Source of the DNA: Flavobacterium degerlachei
Lineage (GTDB): Bacteria > Bacteroidota > Bacteroidia > Flavobacteriales > Flavobacteriaceae
NCBI RefSeq assembly: GCF_900106645.1
Contig: NZ_FNMV01000016.1
Coordinates: 36,025 to 100,024, forward strand
Direction: 5' to 3'
DNA length: 64,000 nucleotides
The stretch's first letter is position 1. Every line of letters begins with the position of its first letter. Of the stretch, positions 42,320 to 51,829 are shown in pieces. Made by a program: the position numbers and the translations under genes. Under the pieces are notes generated by a model, which had not been told where the DNA came from, made no database searches, and saw nothing but the letters and a program-made list of their open reading frames with translations.

Positions 42320-42871
42320 TTAAAATTGAAATCCTTTTTCAGGAACCTTACCTTTTACTCCTGTAAAATGTTCCATTAAAATAGGCATTTCTTTTTCTAT
42401 ATCTCCAGAGGGCATTAAGGGCCTTCCTAAATTAACTTCTTTTTTACCAAAATCAAATGCAACAGGAATTATAGGAACATTTGCTTTTAAGGCGATATAA
42501 TAGAATCCCGTTTTTATTTCTCCCACTTTTTTTCGGGTACCTTCCGGAAGAACTGCCAAACGAAAAATTTCTCTTCTATTAAATATTTCTGCAATCACGT
42601 CTACTTTGTTCATTCCACCAGATCGGTCTAATGGTTCACCCCCCATGTATTTAAAATAATAACCAATTGGAAAAACAAACAATTCCTTTTTAGCGACAAA
42701 ATTCATTTCTAAACCTGTGATGCCTCTTGTGAATATTCCTAGATAAAAATCATGCGCACTTGTGTGAGGCATAACCATCATGACGCATTTCTTAATGTCC
42801 GCATCGATAGTCCCAACAATCTTCCAACCCATGAGGTTAAAAAATATCCATTTGTAAATTTGTTTCTTCAT
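42320..42871 (-). CDS. 1-acyl-sn-glycerol-3-phosphate acyltransferase-like protein
   Basis: A 183-residue PlsC-superfamily acyltransferase. The catalytic HX4D motif appears as MPHTSAHDF and the acceptor-binding motif as LPEGTRKKV; a membrane-association helix precedes (IYKWIFFNLMGWKIVG). Short members like this transfer acyl chains to lysophosphatidate or related lipids. I use ATG 42871 (MKKQIYK); the longer frame would begin with a TTG. A -7 box on the minus strand lies at 42890-42897, divergent from the next gene. Confidence 0.9.
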   Translation of the reverse strand: MKKQIYKWIFFNLMGWKIVGTIDADIKKCVMMVMPHTSAHDFYLGIFTRGITGLEMNFVAKKELFVFPIGYYFKYMGGEPLDRSGGMNKVDVIAEIFNRREIFRLAVLPEGTRKKVGEIKTGFYYIALKANVPIIPVAFDFGKKEVNLGRPLMPSGDIEKEMPILMEHFTGVKGKVPEKGFQF

Positions 42872-42889
42872 TGTTTGGCAATTTAAGGC

Positions 42890-42897
42890 CAAATATA
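42890..42897 (-). promoter_or_regulatory. Promoter -7 element for the acyltransferase gene
   Basis: Reads TATATTTG on the minus strand, 19 bp before the ATG. Confidence 0.5.
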
Positions 42898-42909
42898 TAA
42901 TTTAAAACT

Positions 42910-42917
42910 TATTTTTG
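42910..42917 (+). promoter_or_regulatory. Promoter -7 element for the spermidine-synthase-like gene
   Basis: TATTTTTG, 17 bp before the ATG at 42934, back to back with the acyltransferase promoter. Confidence 0.45.
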
Positions 42918-42933
42918 ATAAAAACTGCTATTG

Positions 42934-43599
42934 ATGATAGAAAAAATATTGAGTTATTTTATTCCCATTAAAATTCACACTGTTAAATCAGAAGTAAGTA
43001 AAGCGATTGAAGTGACTTGGACAAATGGAGAATTAGTTATGGATTCTGAAAACACAAACTATTCTTATGGTAGTTTGCAACGAATTCTGCGACTAGGTTT
43101 AAAAACTATTGGCTTTAAAAAAATAGTAGCTATGAATCATATTTTGGTTTTGGGAGTAGCTGGTGGAAGCGTTATAAAAACATTAGTTGACGAAATTAAA
43201 TTTGAAGGAAAAATAACTGGAGTGGAAATCGATCCAAATATTATAAAAATTGCAAATCAATATTTTAATTTGGATGAAATAAAACAACTTGACATCATAA
43301 TTGATGATGCCTTTGAATTTGTTTTAAAAACCAAGGAAAAATATGATTTAATCATTATTGATGTTTTTCAGGACACAACGATGCCTAATTTTTTATACGA
43401 AACTTTTTTTACTGATCAGGTTTGTTTTCTATTGCGAAGCAAAGGGGTTGTCCTCTTTAATACCATGCTTTTAAATGAAAAGCAAAATGCCAGAAATTTA
43501 AAATACATTACTGAATTCAACAATGTGGATTACAATGTCAAGTCCATTCCACGGGTAGAAAGACATAATGAATTGATAGTGATTGAAAAAATCCATTAA
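42934..43599 (+). CDS. Spermidine-synthase-like methyltransferase-fold protein
   Basis: A 221-residue protein with a Rossmann fold of the spermidine synthase family: LVLGVAGGSVIKTL (motif I, usual GGGDG replaced by GVAGGS), GVEIDPNIIKIANQYF, and YDLIIIDVFQDTTMP, with the Asp of motif III. The N-terminal aminopropyltransferase segment and its gatekeeping residues are reduced, so true spermidine synthesis is uncertain. The next gene, a small K+ channel, follows 53 bp later in the same direction. It may be a methyltransferase-fold protein of unknown substrate. ATG 42934 is used; TTG 42931 is in frame. Confidence 0.83.
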   Translation: MIEKILSYFIPIKIHTVKSEVSKAIEVTWTNGELVMDSENTNYSYGSLQRILRLGLKTIGFKKIVAMNHILVLGVAGGSVIKTLVDEIKFEGKITGVEIDPNIIKIANQYFNLDEIKQLDIIIDDAFEFVLKTKEKYDLIIIDVFQDTTMPNFLYETFFTDQVCFLLRSKGVVLFNTMLLNEKQNARNLKYITEFNNVDYNVKSIPRVERHNELIVIEKIH

Positions 43600-43652
43600 A
43601 TGGATCTACCTTTTAGATAACCGATAAATAGTTTTAAAATTATATTGAACAG

Positions 43653-44363
43653 ATGAAAAAAATTATAAGTAAGCTTCTGCTAGGAAATATCACAAAGGTA
43701 GATTCCCCCAAATTCAATCCTATTCAAAAGCGGATTCAAAACATAAAATCAATATGGAATAATGACCATCAGGATGATAATGGAATTGAAAAGATTGTTC
43801 GTTTATTTCTATCTTCTTCACTATTATTTTTTCCTGGAATTTATATTAAATACTTCTCTGCAAAAAAAGGACCTGAATATGAAGATTTAGCTTTAGATAT
43901 ATATGTCCTGCTAAAAGTGGCGCTGCCTTTACTAATTCTGATTAACCAGTGGCAAAACAACCATTTTATTCTTGTAATAATGGTTTATGTGATGTTAGAA
44001 ACTGTTTTATACATTCCCACCTTAATTTTTGCATCCGATTTATTTTCAAAACCACGCTCTTATAAAAGATCGATGCTTTTATTATTCTTTAATTATATCG
44101 AAATGGTATTTGCTTTTGCTGTACTGTACAGTTGTGATAATTATTTAAACAAACCTTTTACACATTGGTTTGATGCCATTTATTTTAGTACAACTACTTC
44201 ATCAACAATTGGATTTGGTGATTTCTATCCCGTAAAAACTTTTGGAAGATTTTTAGTAAGCATGCAAGCTTTATTTGTTTTGCTTTACGTGGTATTATTT
44301 TTGAATTTTTTCTCTACCAAAATAAAATCCAAAGGCTATTTTGACCAGGACAATAAGGAATAA
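43653..44363 (+). CDS. Two-pore-type potassium channel family protein
   Basis: A 236-residue membrane protein with hydrophobic segments at roughly 50-70, 85-100, 105-125, 150-165 and 205-225, and one pore loop containing the selectivity filter TIGFGDF (in STTTSSTIGFGDFYPVKTFGR). The GFG form occurs in a subset of bacterial channels. The region before the pore has extra membrane helices, so it is a larger variant than the two-helix KcsA type. It is transcribed with the spermidine-synthase-like gene and ended by the terminator at 44411-44443. Confidence 0.88.
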   Translation: MKKIISKLLLGNITKVDSPKFNPIQKRIQNIKSIWNNDHQDDNGIEKIVRLFLSSSLLFFPGIYIKYFSAKKGPEYEDLALDIYVLLKVALPLLILINQWQNNHFILVIMVYVMLETVLYIPTLIFASDLFSKPRSYKRSMLLLFFNYIEMVFAFAVLYSCDNYLNKPFTHWFDAIYFSTTTSSTIGFGDFYPVKTFGRFLVSMQALFVLLYVVLFLNFFSTKIKSKGYFDQDNKE

Positions 44364-44410
44364 ACCCTATTATTTATTCCATCTATAAATACCTATGGAA
44401 AAATATAAAC

Positions 44411-44443
44411 AAAAAAAAGAGAGGATCACTCCTCTCTTTTTTT
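44411..44443. terminator. Bidirectional terminator between the K+ channel and M16 genes
   Basis: AAAAAAAAGAGAGGA / TCCTCTCTTTTTTT stem with a TCAC loop between convergent genes. Confidence 0.88.
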
Positions 44444-44461
44444 GCTATTAACTTTTAGTAA

Positions 44462-45862
44462 TTAGTTTCTTTTTTTAATATCATCGTCTATTTGGACTTC
44501 TGATACTTTACCATATTTTTCAGCTATTTTCTTTATGTCTTCTGACTTACCTACTAATACAAATTGCAGCTTATCCTTAGGGAAATATTTAGCTATTATT
44601 TGATTGGCTTTCGCCAAGTCAAGGCCATCAACATTTTTCTCGAAATTATCGATAAATGATTTGTCAAAATTATACCAAAACATTTGTGACAACAAATTGG
44701 ATAATTGTCCTGTGGTTTCATAACGAGGAGGAAATTGTCCTTTTACATAATTCTTTGCTGAACTCAACGACTTTTCGTCAAGGCCATTAGTGTGCAATTT
44801 ATTAAGAACTTCTAATGCCTTATCAATAGCGGCTTCAGTGGTTTTAACTGCGGTAAAAGTGCTGATTACAAATGAACCTCCATTTTTTAAAGAATTAAAC
44901 CTACTGTTAGCACCATACGTTAAACCTGAATTTACTCTAAGCTCATCATTTAACATTGAAGTAAAGCGTCCTCCAAAAAGTGTATTGACAACTTCAATCG
45001 CTACATAATCAGGATTATTTCTACTTATTCCAGCTGATCCAATATAAAATGTAGTCTCTTTTGCATCTCCTTTATTTACTAAAAGTACTTTGTTTTCTGT
45101 AGGCACATTAATTGAATTCGATGCAGGGTTTTCTTTTTCAGCAACTGATTTTTCCCAACCAGAGAATAATTTGCTTAATGCTATCTTCATATCATTGCTA
45201 ACAAAATCTCCTACAACAGTGATTGCAGCACCATTAGGCTTATAGTTTGTTTTATAGAAATCCTTCAAATCATTTACAGTTAATTTTCCAACGGTAGCTT
45301 TGTTACCATTAATTACATTTCCATAGGCATGATTCCCGTATAAAAGGGTATCAAAATAGGGCCCTATAACTGATCTTGGACTTTCTTTTTGCTGCTCTAA
45401 TTGAACCAAAAGTCGGCTCTTTTCTTTCTCGAACTCTGCTGCATCAAAAGCTGGATTAAGTAGCAACTCTTTGATAATTGCCAATACTTTATCTCTATCT
45501 TTAGCGGCAAATTTAGACGAAAGACCTGAAAATTCCTTAGATGCATAAGTATCCACATTGGCACCAATGAAATCTAATTCTTCGTCAATTTTTTCCTTAG
45601 TGAAACTTTTAGTACCATGTTTAAGTGCGGTAGCCGTAAGTGATGCTACTCCTGCCCTATCATAATCATAAATTGCTCCGGCAGGCAATATAGCCGAAAC
45701 ACTAATGACAGGCACGTCATGTTGTTCCATTAAATAGATGGTCAGACCATTGGCTAATTTAAAGCTAGTGTAATCAGGTAATTTAAAGCTTTGGGCCGAA
45801 ACGGTAATACCACTAATCAGCAGTAGGCTGAATATCATTAGTTTGTGCTTGATTCCTTCCAT
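44462..45862 (-). CDS. M16-family peptidase homologue, non-catalytic partner
   Basis: A 466-residue exported M16B protein with a signal peptide (~1-23, ISGITVSAQ). The HXXEH zinc motif of the active subunits is absent; the equivalent region reads VASLTATALKHGTKS. The C-terminal M16 half holds the usual Arg-Tyr substrate pair region (FGGRFTSMLNDELRVNSGLTYG). Together with the catalytic subunit gene 4 bp upstream it forms the typical active/inactive M16B heterodimer acting in the periplasm. Substrates are probably unfolded peptides. Confidence 0.92.
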   Translation of the reverse strand: MEGIKHKLMIFSLLLISGITVSAQSFKLPDYTSFKLANGLTIYLMEQHDVPVISVSAILPAGAIYDYDRAGVASLTATALKHGTKSFTKEKIDEELDFIGANVDTYASKEFSGLSSKFAAKDRDKVLAIIKELLLNPAFDAAEFEKEKSRLLVQLEQQKESPRSVIGPYFDTLLYGNHAYGNVINGNKATVGKLTVNDLKDFYKTNYKPNGAAITVVGDFVSNDMKIALSKLFSGWEKSVAEKENPASNSINVPTENKVLLVNKGDAKETTFYIGSAGISRNNPDYVAIEVVNTLFGGRFTSMLNDELRVNSGLTYGANSRFNSLKNGGSFVISTFTAVKTTEAAIDKALEVLNKLHTNGLDEKSLSSAKNYVKGQFPPRYETTGQLSNLLSQMFWYNFDKSFIDNFEKNVDGLDLAKANQIIAKYFPKDKLQFVLVGKSEDIKKIAEKYGKVSEVQIDDDIKKRN

Positions 45863-45866
45863 AATT

Positions 45867-47180
45867 TTATTCGTCTACATTTGTTTTTAAAATACCTACA
45901 GTTCTATTACTTTTCGTAAAATACTTATTGGCCACTTTCTGCACTTCCGCAGTTGTAATTTTGTTGTAATTAGCCGGAGCATTGAACATTTTTCGGTAGT
46001 CGCCAAAAAACACTTCGTAAGTACCTATATTATTTGATTTTCCGTTAATAGTTTCTACTTGCTCGTAGAATTCCATTAATTTCTGATTTTTTATTTTCTG
46101 AAGTTCCTGATCACTAATTCCTTCTTTTTTGATTCTTTCAATCTCCGCATAAATAGCCTCCTCTAAATCAGATTCTTTTATATCTTTATTAGCAACAGCG
46201 TATACATTAAAAAGACTAGGGTCAAAACTATCTCCAAAATCAGTAAATACCTGTGTAGCTAATTGCTTTTGGTCCACTAATGAAGCATACAAACGTGATG
46301 AATTACCACTTGATAATACTGAACTAAGAATATTCAAAGCATAATAATCCTCGCTTTTAGACTCAGGTGTGTGGTAGCCTATCATAAGATAAGGAGTTGC
46401 CACTTCTTTTTTTACTGTAATTCTACGTTCGCCAGTTTGAGCTGGTTCAACAATATGAACTTTAGGTGGAGCTACTTGAGCAGGAATTGGTTCAAGATAC
46501 TTCTTCGCAAACTCTTTGACTTTTTCCATTTTTATTGCGCCAGAAACTACAACTACACAGTTGTTAGGTGCATAATATGTTTTAAAATAGCGTTCTAGGT
46601 CTTGCTGTGTCCAGTTTTTCATGTCATCTTCATAACCGATAACGGGCCAATGATAAGGATGTTCTTGAAAAGCGGTTGCTTGTACAGACTGCGATAAAAG
46701 TCGCCAAGGGGAGTTTTCAAGACCTGTACGACGCTCGCTTAACACAACGCCTCTTTCACTTTCTACCATGGTAGAGTCTATACTCAAACTAGAAATCCTA
46801 TCGCCTTCAAGATCAAATATAACTTCTGTGGCTGAGGCTGGAAACCAGTTAGTGTAAACTGTTCCATTTTCAGTCGTATAGGCATTATTTGCCCCTCCAT
46901 TAAACTCCATTGTGCGATCAAAAAGTTTTGGCCCGTACTTTTTTGCACCATTAAACATCATGTGTTCAAAAAAATGGGAAAGACCTGTGATCCCTTGATA
47001 CTCGTTTCGGCTTCCTACCTTGTAGAACAAATACATATTCGCATTTGGGATAGAAAAGTCTTCCACTACCAGAAACTTCATTCCGTTTGTTAAAGTAAAC
47101 GTTTTTACATCATCCGCTTTCATTTGTGCTTGTCCCATTAAGGGTAGCAAAAGAAAAAGATGGAACATTATTTTTTTCAT
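45867..47180 (-). CDS. M16-family zinc peptidase, catalytic subunit
   Basis: A 437-residue exported protease with a signal peptide (~1-18). The inverted zinc motif HFFEH is intact at residues 69-73, and the downstream Glu ligand lies in VESERGVVLSERRT. The C-terminal M16 half follows (LSSVLSSGNSSRLYASLV). It pairs with the non-catalytic subunit encoded 4 bp downstream. The pair probably degrades peptides in the periplasm. Confidence 0.95.
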   Translation of the reverse strand: MKKIMFHLFLLLPLMGQAQMKADDVKTFTLTNGMKFLVVEDFSIPNANMYLFYKVGSRNEYQGITGLSHFFEHMMFNGAKKYGPKLFDRTMEFNGGANNAYTTENGTVYTNWFPASATEVIFDLEGDRISSLSIDSTMVESERGVVLSERRTGLENSPWRLLSQSVQATAFQEHPYHWPVIGYEDDMKNWTQQDLERYFKTYYAPNNCVVVVSGAIKMEKVKEFAKKYLEPIPAQVAPPKVHIVEPAQTGERRITVKKEVATPYLMIGYHTPESKSEDYYALNILSSVLSSGNSSRLYASLVDQKQLATQVFTDFGDSFDPSLFNVYAVANKDIKESDLEEAIYAEIERIKKEGISDQELQKIKNQKLMEFYEQVETINGKSNNIGTYEVFFGDYRKMFNAPANYNKITTAEVQKVANKYFTKSNRTVGILKTNVDE

Positions 47181-47325
47181 CGATAAATAAATTAGTTACC
47201 GATAAAACTAATAAATATAATTGACTATTTTAAATATTATAACAATAAGCTTCCGTTAAAAGTATATTTCTAACATTTTAGTCTCTCAAAAAAAACAACC
47301 TAAAAACAGTAAAGAATAAGCAGTA

Positions 47326-48051
47326 TTAAATCATAGCCCTCGCCTTTTCTAGATCCTCTGGAGTATCTATTCCAATTCCGACATGAGTCGTTTCAATCAT
47401 TTTAATTCGTCTTCCAAATTCCAAATAGCGTAATTGCTCTAATTTTTCGGATGCTTCCAATGATTTCATTGGCAAACTGTAAAAATCAGACAAAGCTTGT
47501 TTGCGAAAAGCATAAATCCCAATGTGCTGCATATAGCGCACTCCCACGTTTTTCTCTCTTGCATACGGAATCACCGAACGAGAGAAATACAATGCAAATC
47601 CGTTTTGATCCGTTACAACTTTTACATTATTAGGATTGTTGATTTCGTCTTCGTCTTTTATTTCTCTCATTAACGAAGCTAAATCTACTTGTTTGGCCGA
47701 ATCTTTTCTAAATGTCTCGATTAATTTTGCCAAAGGTTCCTCATTGATAAAAGGTTCGTCTCCTTGCACATTCACTACAATATCCACATCCAGATTTTCA
47801 ATTGCTTCTGCAATTCGGTCACTGCCCGATTCATGTTCCTTAATACTACGAATAGCCTTTCCTCCATTCGAAACAATCTCATCATATATTAGATCAGAAT
47901 CCGTAACCACAAAAACATCGTCAAACAACTTCGTGCTCATGGCGGCTTCATAAGTTCTTAAAATCACTGTTTTACCTCCCAAATCCTGCATTAGTTTTGC
48001 TGGAAATCGTGTGGAAGCGTAACGGGCGGGAATGACGGCTATTATTTTCAT
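47326..48051 (-). CDS. kdsB: 3-deoxy-manno-octulosonate cytidylyltransferase
   Basis: A 241-residue KdsB. It activates Kdo with CTP to CMP-Kdo for the lipid A core. The nucleotide-binding N-terminus [15 protein letters not shown] is intact, as are [10 protein letters not shown], the [22 protein letters not shown] region, and [12 protein letters not shown]. The acyltransferase gene 83 bp upstream on the same strand may be part of a surface-carbohydrate set. Confidence 0.96.
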   Translation of the reverse strand: MKIIAVIPARYASTRFPAKLMQDLGGKTVILRTYEAAMSTKLFDDVFVVTDSDLIYDEIVSNGGKAIRSIKEHESGSDRIAEAIENLDVDIVVNVQGDEPFINEEPLAKLIETFRKDSAKQVDLASLMREIKDEDEINNPNNVKVVTDQNGFALYFSRSVIPYAREKNVGVRYMQHIGIYAFRKQALSDFYSLPMKSLEASEKLEQLRYLEFGRRIKMIETTHVGIGIDTPEDLEKARAMI

Positions 48052-48134
48052 TATTGTATTTTAGAGTGCTGAATTATTCCTTTATTATAAAGATATAAGA
48101 TAGCTATTAATTTTTTATGTACTATCTTTTTTAT

Positions 48135-49226
48135 TTATGCTGACTTCTGACCGCCAATTTTTTGTTTTAAAATCGTTTTGAAATATTTGTTTAATGGTTT
48201 TTCAAACCAAATAAAACTAATATAACTAACAATCAAGGCAACTGCTAAAATGATAGCTATAATATAGTATTCATTTCTAATATGTAAATAAAGTTCATTA
48301 AGAATTAAAAAATACTTTAGTACAAGCTGATGAAACATATAAAAACCGAAACTTATTTCTCCAAGGAGTAGCAATGTCTTATTTGATAAAAAATTAGATA
48401 TGACTCCCTTTTGAAAAGAAAAAATCAATATTAATAAGCTCATTGGTAGCCAGTAATAAATTGAATATCTTACAACTAATGGAACATCCGTATGAAAAAT
48501 AAAGAAAAGCAATAGTAATAAAATAGCCCCAACTTCGAGTAAATCATAATTGATTGTTCCTTGTTGAATTTTAATTTTTAAATAGATTTCAAATAATATA
48601 AGTCCTATGATAAAATCAAAGACTCTAAAAAAAGGATTTACGTAAAAGAGATCTTTATAATAATTTGTTGGTATGATTAGCATAAGAATAGGAATTAACA
48701 ATAATGACATAGTTAATAATCCTTTTTTATACCTATTGTCTTTTACTTTTGATCCTAAAATTATTAAAAAAGGAAATAACAAATAAAAGAATAACTCATT
48801 TGAAATACTCCATGAGGGAGAATTGAATGAAAAATAGATATACTTTATTGGTATAAAACTTTGGGTTAAAGTGGCATTAAAAAATAACTGAGTCAGCCAT
48901 GTTGATAAATTAAAGGAAACGTCTTTAAGTGTTATTGGAACGGCAATCAGTAAACATAACAAATGAACGGGGTAGATTCTTGCGATTCTAGCAATGTAAA
49001 AATCAGATTTTGAAATGCTTTTGTTTAAAATGGAGTCACGATAATTATAAGCTAAGATAAACCCACTTAAAATAAAAAAAAAACTCACACCAATAAACCC
49101 TTCTTTTAGGATATTTTCATGAAACCATCTCAAATAAGCTGTCTTACTTTTACCCAAGAAAGTTAAGTGATGGGTAAATATAATAAATGCAAAAAAGAAT
49201 CGTAGCGAAGTAAGAGGCTTAATCAT
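48135..49226 (-). CDS. OafA/YrhL-type membrane O-acyltransferase
   Basis: A 363-residue membrane protein of the acyltransferase-3 family with about ten hydrophobic segments. The signature at the N-terminus is LRFFFAFIIFTHHLTFLGKS (the catalytic His in THH), followed by GVSFFFILSGFILAYNY and RIARIYPVHLLCL. Members acetylate surface sugars such as O-antigen or exopolysaccharide. A full promoter is visible at 49237-49266. It precedes kdsB on the same strand; a role in lipopolysaccharide decoration is a reasonable inference. Confidence 0.92.
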   Translation of the reverse strand: MIKPLTSLRFFFAFIIFTHHLTFLGKSKTAYLRWFHENILKEGFIGVSFFFILSGFILAYNYRDSILNKSISKSDFYIARIARIYPVHLLCLLIAVPITLKDVSFNLSTWLTQLFFNATLTQSFIPIKYIYFSFNSPSWSISNELFFYLLFPFLIILGSKVKDNRYKKGLLTMSLLLIPILMLIIPTNYYKDLFYVNPFFRVFDFIIGLILFEIYLKIKIQQGTINYDLLEVGAILLLLLFFIFHTDVPLVVRYSIYYWLPMSLLILIFSFQKGVISNFLSNKTLLLLGEISFGFYMFHQLVLKYFLILNELYLHIRNEYYIIAIILAVALIVSYISFIWFEKPLNKYFKTILKQKIGGQKSA

Positions 49227-49236
49227 TTCTGTATAA

Positions 49237-49266
49237 CAAAATTAGTTTCGTTTTTAACAGTCCAAA
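49237..49266 (-). promoter_or_regulatory. Promoter of the O-acyltransferase gene
   Basis: On the minus strand TTTG (49263-49266), an 18-bp spacer and TAATTTTG (49237-49244), 10 bp before the ATG. Confidence 0.55.
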
Positions 49267-49432
49267 TATAGGATTTATTTTATTTAATGATTCTCATAAT
49301 ACTTATCAATACTGTACTTTAAAAACACGTATGATAAAAAGGGAAATATTATTATAAGAGAACGATTTTTAAACGGAAGACTGATTGAAAAACACACTTA
49401 TGACATAGTTTACTATTAAGTTATGACAACAA

Positions 49433-50854
49433 TTACTCCAGAAAATTGTCATCCTTAAACCCAATCAAATATAATTTATTCTTGGCTCGGGTCATCGCGG
49501 TATACAGCCAACGGATATAATCTCTATCAATTCCATTTGGTAAATACGGTTGTTCAATAAAAACGGTGTTCCATTGTCCACCTTGCGATTTATGACAAGT
49601 GATCGCATAGGAGAATTTTACTTGCAAGCCATTAAAATATTCATTGGCTTTCACTTTCTGGAATTGCTTGTATTTGGTTTCCCCTTCATAGTCCTTCAGT
49701 ACTTCCTGATACAAACGATTCGATTCTTCATAAGTTAAAGAAGGAGATTCACTTTTTATCGTATCCAATAACAAAACGGTTTCAAACGGAATCTGTTTTG
49801 GATAATCGACCATTCGTATTTTTACTTTGGCAAACTTAAAACCATACAGTTCTTTGATATTAAATATTTCAAGGATTTCGATAATATCACCATTGGCAAT
49901 AAAACCAGCTTCATCCGTTTCTTTCAACCAAAAATAATTATTCTTGACTACCATCAAAAAATCACCCGTCGAGAGTTCGCTTTCCTTATCGAGGATTTTA
50001 GTTCTAATTTGTTCATTATATTGATTCGCCCTTTTATTAGAACGAACGATAAAAGCAGTGTCTTCTATACTATAATTACTGTAGGCAGAATTTATAGCAT
50101 CCTGTATATCGTAACCGTCAACTAGTCGAACAATATCTTTGAATTTTTTTACATCAAATTGAAAATCGGTTATGAAAGAATCCTTCAGCAATTCCCGAAG
50201 TTCAGTTGCATTGTATAAAATCCCAGAATCTTCTTCCTGACGCATTACTTCGTCCAGTTCTATATGTTCTACTTCTTTATTGTAATTCAAACTCAAGGTT
50301 TGAATGTCTAAAGCCGGACTGATATCTAAATTAACTGGTGGAAGCTGCGCAGTATCTCCCAATAGAATCATCTTGCAATTAGTTCCTGAGTAGACATACG
50401 AAATCAAATCGTCTAGCAAAGAACTGCTTTCATAAAGTTTAGAATCTGAATTAGTATCTGATATCATCGAGGCTTCATCGACAATAAATATGGTGTTCTT
50501 ATGTTTGTTTTGCTGCAAGGTAAAAGATACGCCACCACCTGAGGATTTCTTAGGGAAATAGATTTTCTTATGAATGGTAAACGCGGGTTTCTCTGAATAA
50601 TTAGCAATTACTTTGGCGGCACGCCCCGTTGGCGCAAGTAAAACATATTTTTTATTGATACTTAAAAGGCTATTTACAATGGTAGAAATTACCGTTGTTT
50701 TTCCGGTTCCCGCGTATCCTTTTAGTACAAAAATGGTGTCGTTATCTGGTTCTGTCAAAAAAATAGCTATTTTCTGAAAAAAAATATCCTGATTGTATGT
50801 TGGACTAAAAGGAAAACTTTTGCGTAAAAGGCTATAAAACAAGGAGGAATTCAT
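49433..50854 (-). CDS. RecD-like superfamily 1 DNA helicase
   Basis: A 473-residue SF1B helicase. Walker A is GYAGTGKTT (~residues 45-53), Walker B is FIVDEASMISDTN, motif III is ILLGDTAQLPPV, and the C-terminal UvrD_C_2 block is AITCHKSQGGQWNTVFIEQ with the WLYTAMTRAKNKLYLI end. It is shorter than RecD or RecD2 and lacks RecBC partners here, so it is a stand-alone helicase. Divergent from DUF3822-rsmD; this neighbourhood recurs in Bacteroidota as far as I recall. A -7 box (TATATTTG, minus, 50883-50890) lies upstream. Confidence 0.92.
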   Translation of the reverse strand: MNSSLFYSLLRKSFPFSPTYNQDIFFQKIAIFLTEPDNDTIFVLKGYAGTGKTTVISTIVNSLLSINKKYVLLAPTGRAAKVIANYSEKPAFTIHKKIYFPKKSSGGGVSFTLQQNKHKNTIFIVDEASMISDTNSDSKLYESSSLLDDLISYVYSGTNCKMILLGDTAQLPPVNLDISPALDIQTLSLNYNKEVEHIELDEVMRQEEDSGILYNATELRELLKDSFITDFQFDVKKFKDIVRLVDGYDIQDAINSAYSNYSIEDTAFIVRSNKRANQYNEQIRTKILDKESELSTGDFLMVVKNNYFWLKETDEAGFIANGDIIEILEIFNIKELYGFKFAKVKIRMVDYPKQIPFETVLLLDTIKSESPSLTYEESNRLYQEVLKDYEGETKYKQFQKVKANEYFNGLQVKFSYAITCHKSQGGQWNTVFIEQPYLPNGIDRDYIRWLYTAMTRAKNKLYLIGFKDDNFLE

Positions 50855-50882
50855 TGTGGAATGGTTACTGTAAAATGAACTT

Positions 50883-50890
50883 CAAATATA
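50883..50890 (-). promoter_or_regulatory. Promoter -7 element for the RecD-like helicase
   Basis: Reads TATATTTG on the minus strand, 29 bp before the ATG. Confidence 0.45.
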
Positions 50891-50943
50891 GGAATCAAAA
50901 TTGAGGGAAGCACATTAAATACCATTAGAATAAAAAAAAATTG

Positions 50944-50951
50944 TAAGTTTG
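50944..50951 (+). promoter_or_regulatory. Promoter -7 element for DUF3822-rsmD
   Basis: TAAGTTTG, 57 bp before the ATG at 51008. Confidence 0.4.
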
Positions 50952-51007
50952 TCATCGCATTAAATCCTTTCTTGATTGTATGGAAAGAATGGATTACAAA
51001 TCTGAAT

Positions 51008-51829
51008 ATGTCTACACAAAATACTAATATTACCGAAAAGAAATATAAAAAACTGTCCATTCAAGTTTCCTTGACCGGACTTTCTTTTTGTTGTTTTGAC
51101 ACACTTAATAATACAATCACTTCCTTTAATGAAGTGCGGTTTGACAGCTTTCATAAAGGAATAAAAATAGAAGATTTATTTTCGAATGCTTTTAGAGATT
51201 ATCCAGAATTGAATGAGGACTATGATGATGTACTCGTTTTGCACAATAACAATCTATCTACATTTGTCCCTACTCCTCTTTTTGATGAGAATTTTATGGG
51301 AAGTTATTTACAATACAATACTAAGGTCTTTGAAACTGATTTTTTTGCATTCGATGAAATCAGCAATTATGAGATCAATTCAGTTTACATTCCGTATGTC
51401 AACATGAATAATTTCTTTATTGACCAATTTGGCACTTTTGATTATAAGCATGCAAACAGTGTTCTTTTGTCAACCCTTTTGGATGCTTCAAAAAACAATG
51501 ATGACAAAAAGATGATTGTACATTTTAGCCAAGGCCATTTTGAAATCATAGTCATCCAAAATCAAAAATTGTTACTATTCAACTCTTTTGATTACGAGAC
51601 GCCTGAAGATTTCATTTATTACGTCTTGTTTACCGCAGAACAATTAAACTTGAATCCAGAGAAATTTGCTTTGGAATTGATAGGAGATATAGATTCTGAA
51701 AATGAATTTTACAAAATAGCATACAAATACATCCGTAACGTTTCACTAATTGACGTTGAAGCCTTACGATGGAATAATTATTTTTCTGAGGCCGAAAACA
51801 GAAAACATTTTATACTTTTCAACTCATGA
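51008..51829 (+). CDS. DUF3822 family protein
   Basis: A 273-residue protein of DUF3822, a Bacteroidota family with an actin/FtsA-like fold. Features: KLSIQVSLTGLSFCCFD near the N-terminus, then VLHNNNLSTFVPTPLFDENFMGSYLQYN, and YIPYVNMNNFFIDQFGTFDYKHANSVLL. No signal or membrane segment. The stop overlaps rsmD (ATGA), a coupling that is usual for this family. ATG 51008 is used; a TTG farther upstream is in frame. Function unknown; the coupling hints at ribosome maturation. Confidence 0.9.
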   Translation: MSTQNTNITEKKYKKLSIQVSLTGLSFCCFDTLNNTITSFNEVRFDSFHKGIKIEDLFSNAFRDYPELNEDYDDVLVLHNNNLSTFVPTPLFDENFMGSYLQYNTKVFETDFFAFDEISNYEINSVYIPYVNMNNFFIDQFGTFDYKHANSVLLSTLLDASKNNDDKKMIVHFSQGHFEIIVIQNQKLLLFNSFDYETPEDFIYYVLFTAEQLNLNPEKFALELIGDIDSENEFYKIAYKYIRNVSLIDVEALRWNNYFSEAENRKHFILFNS

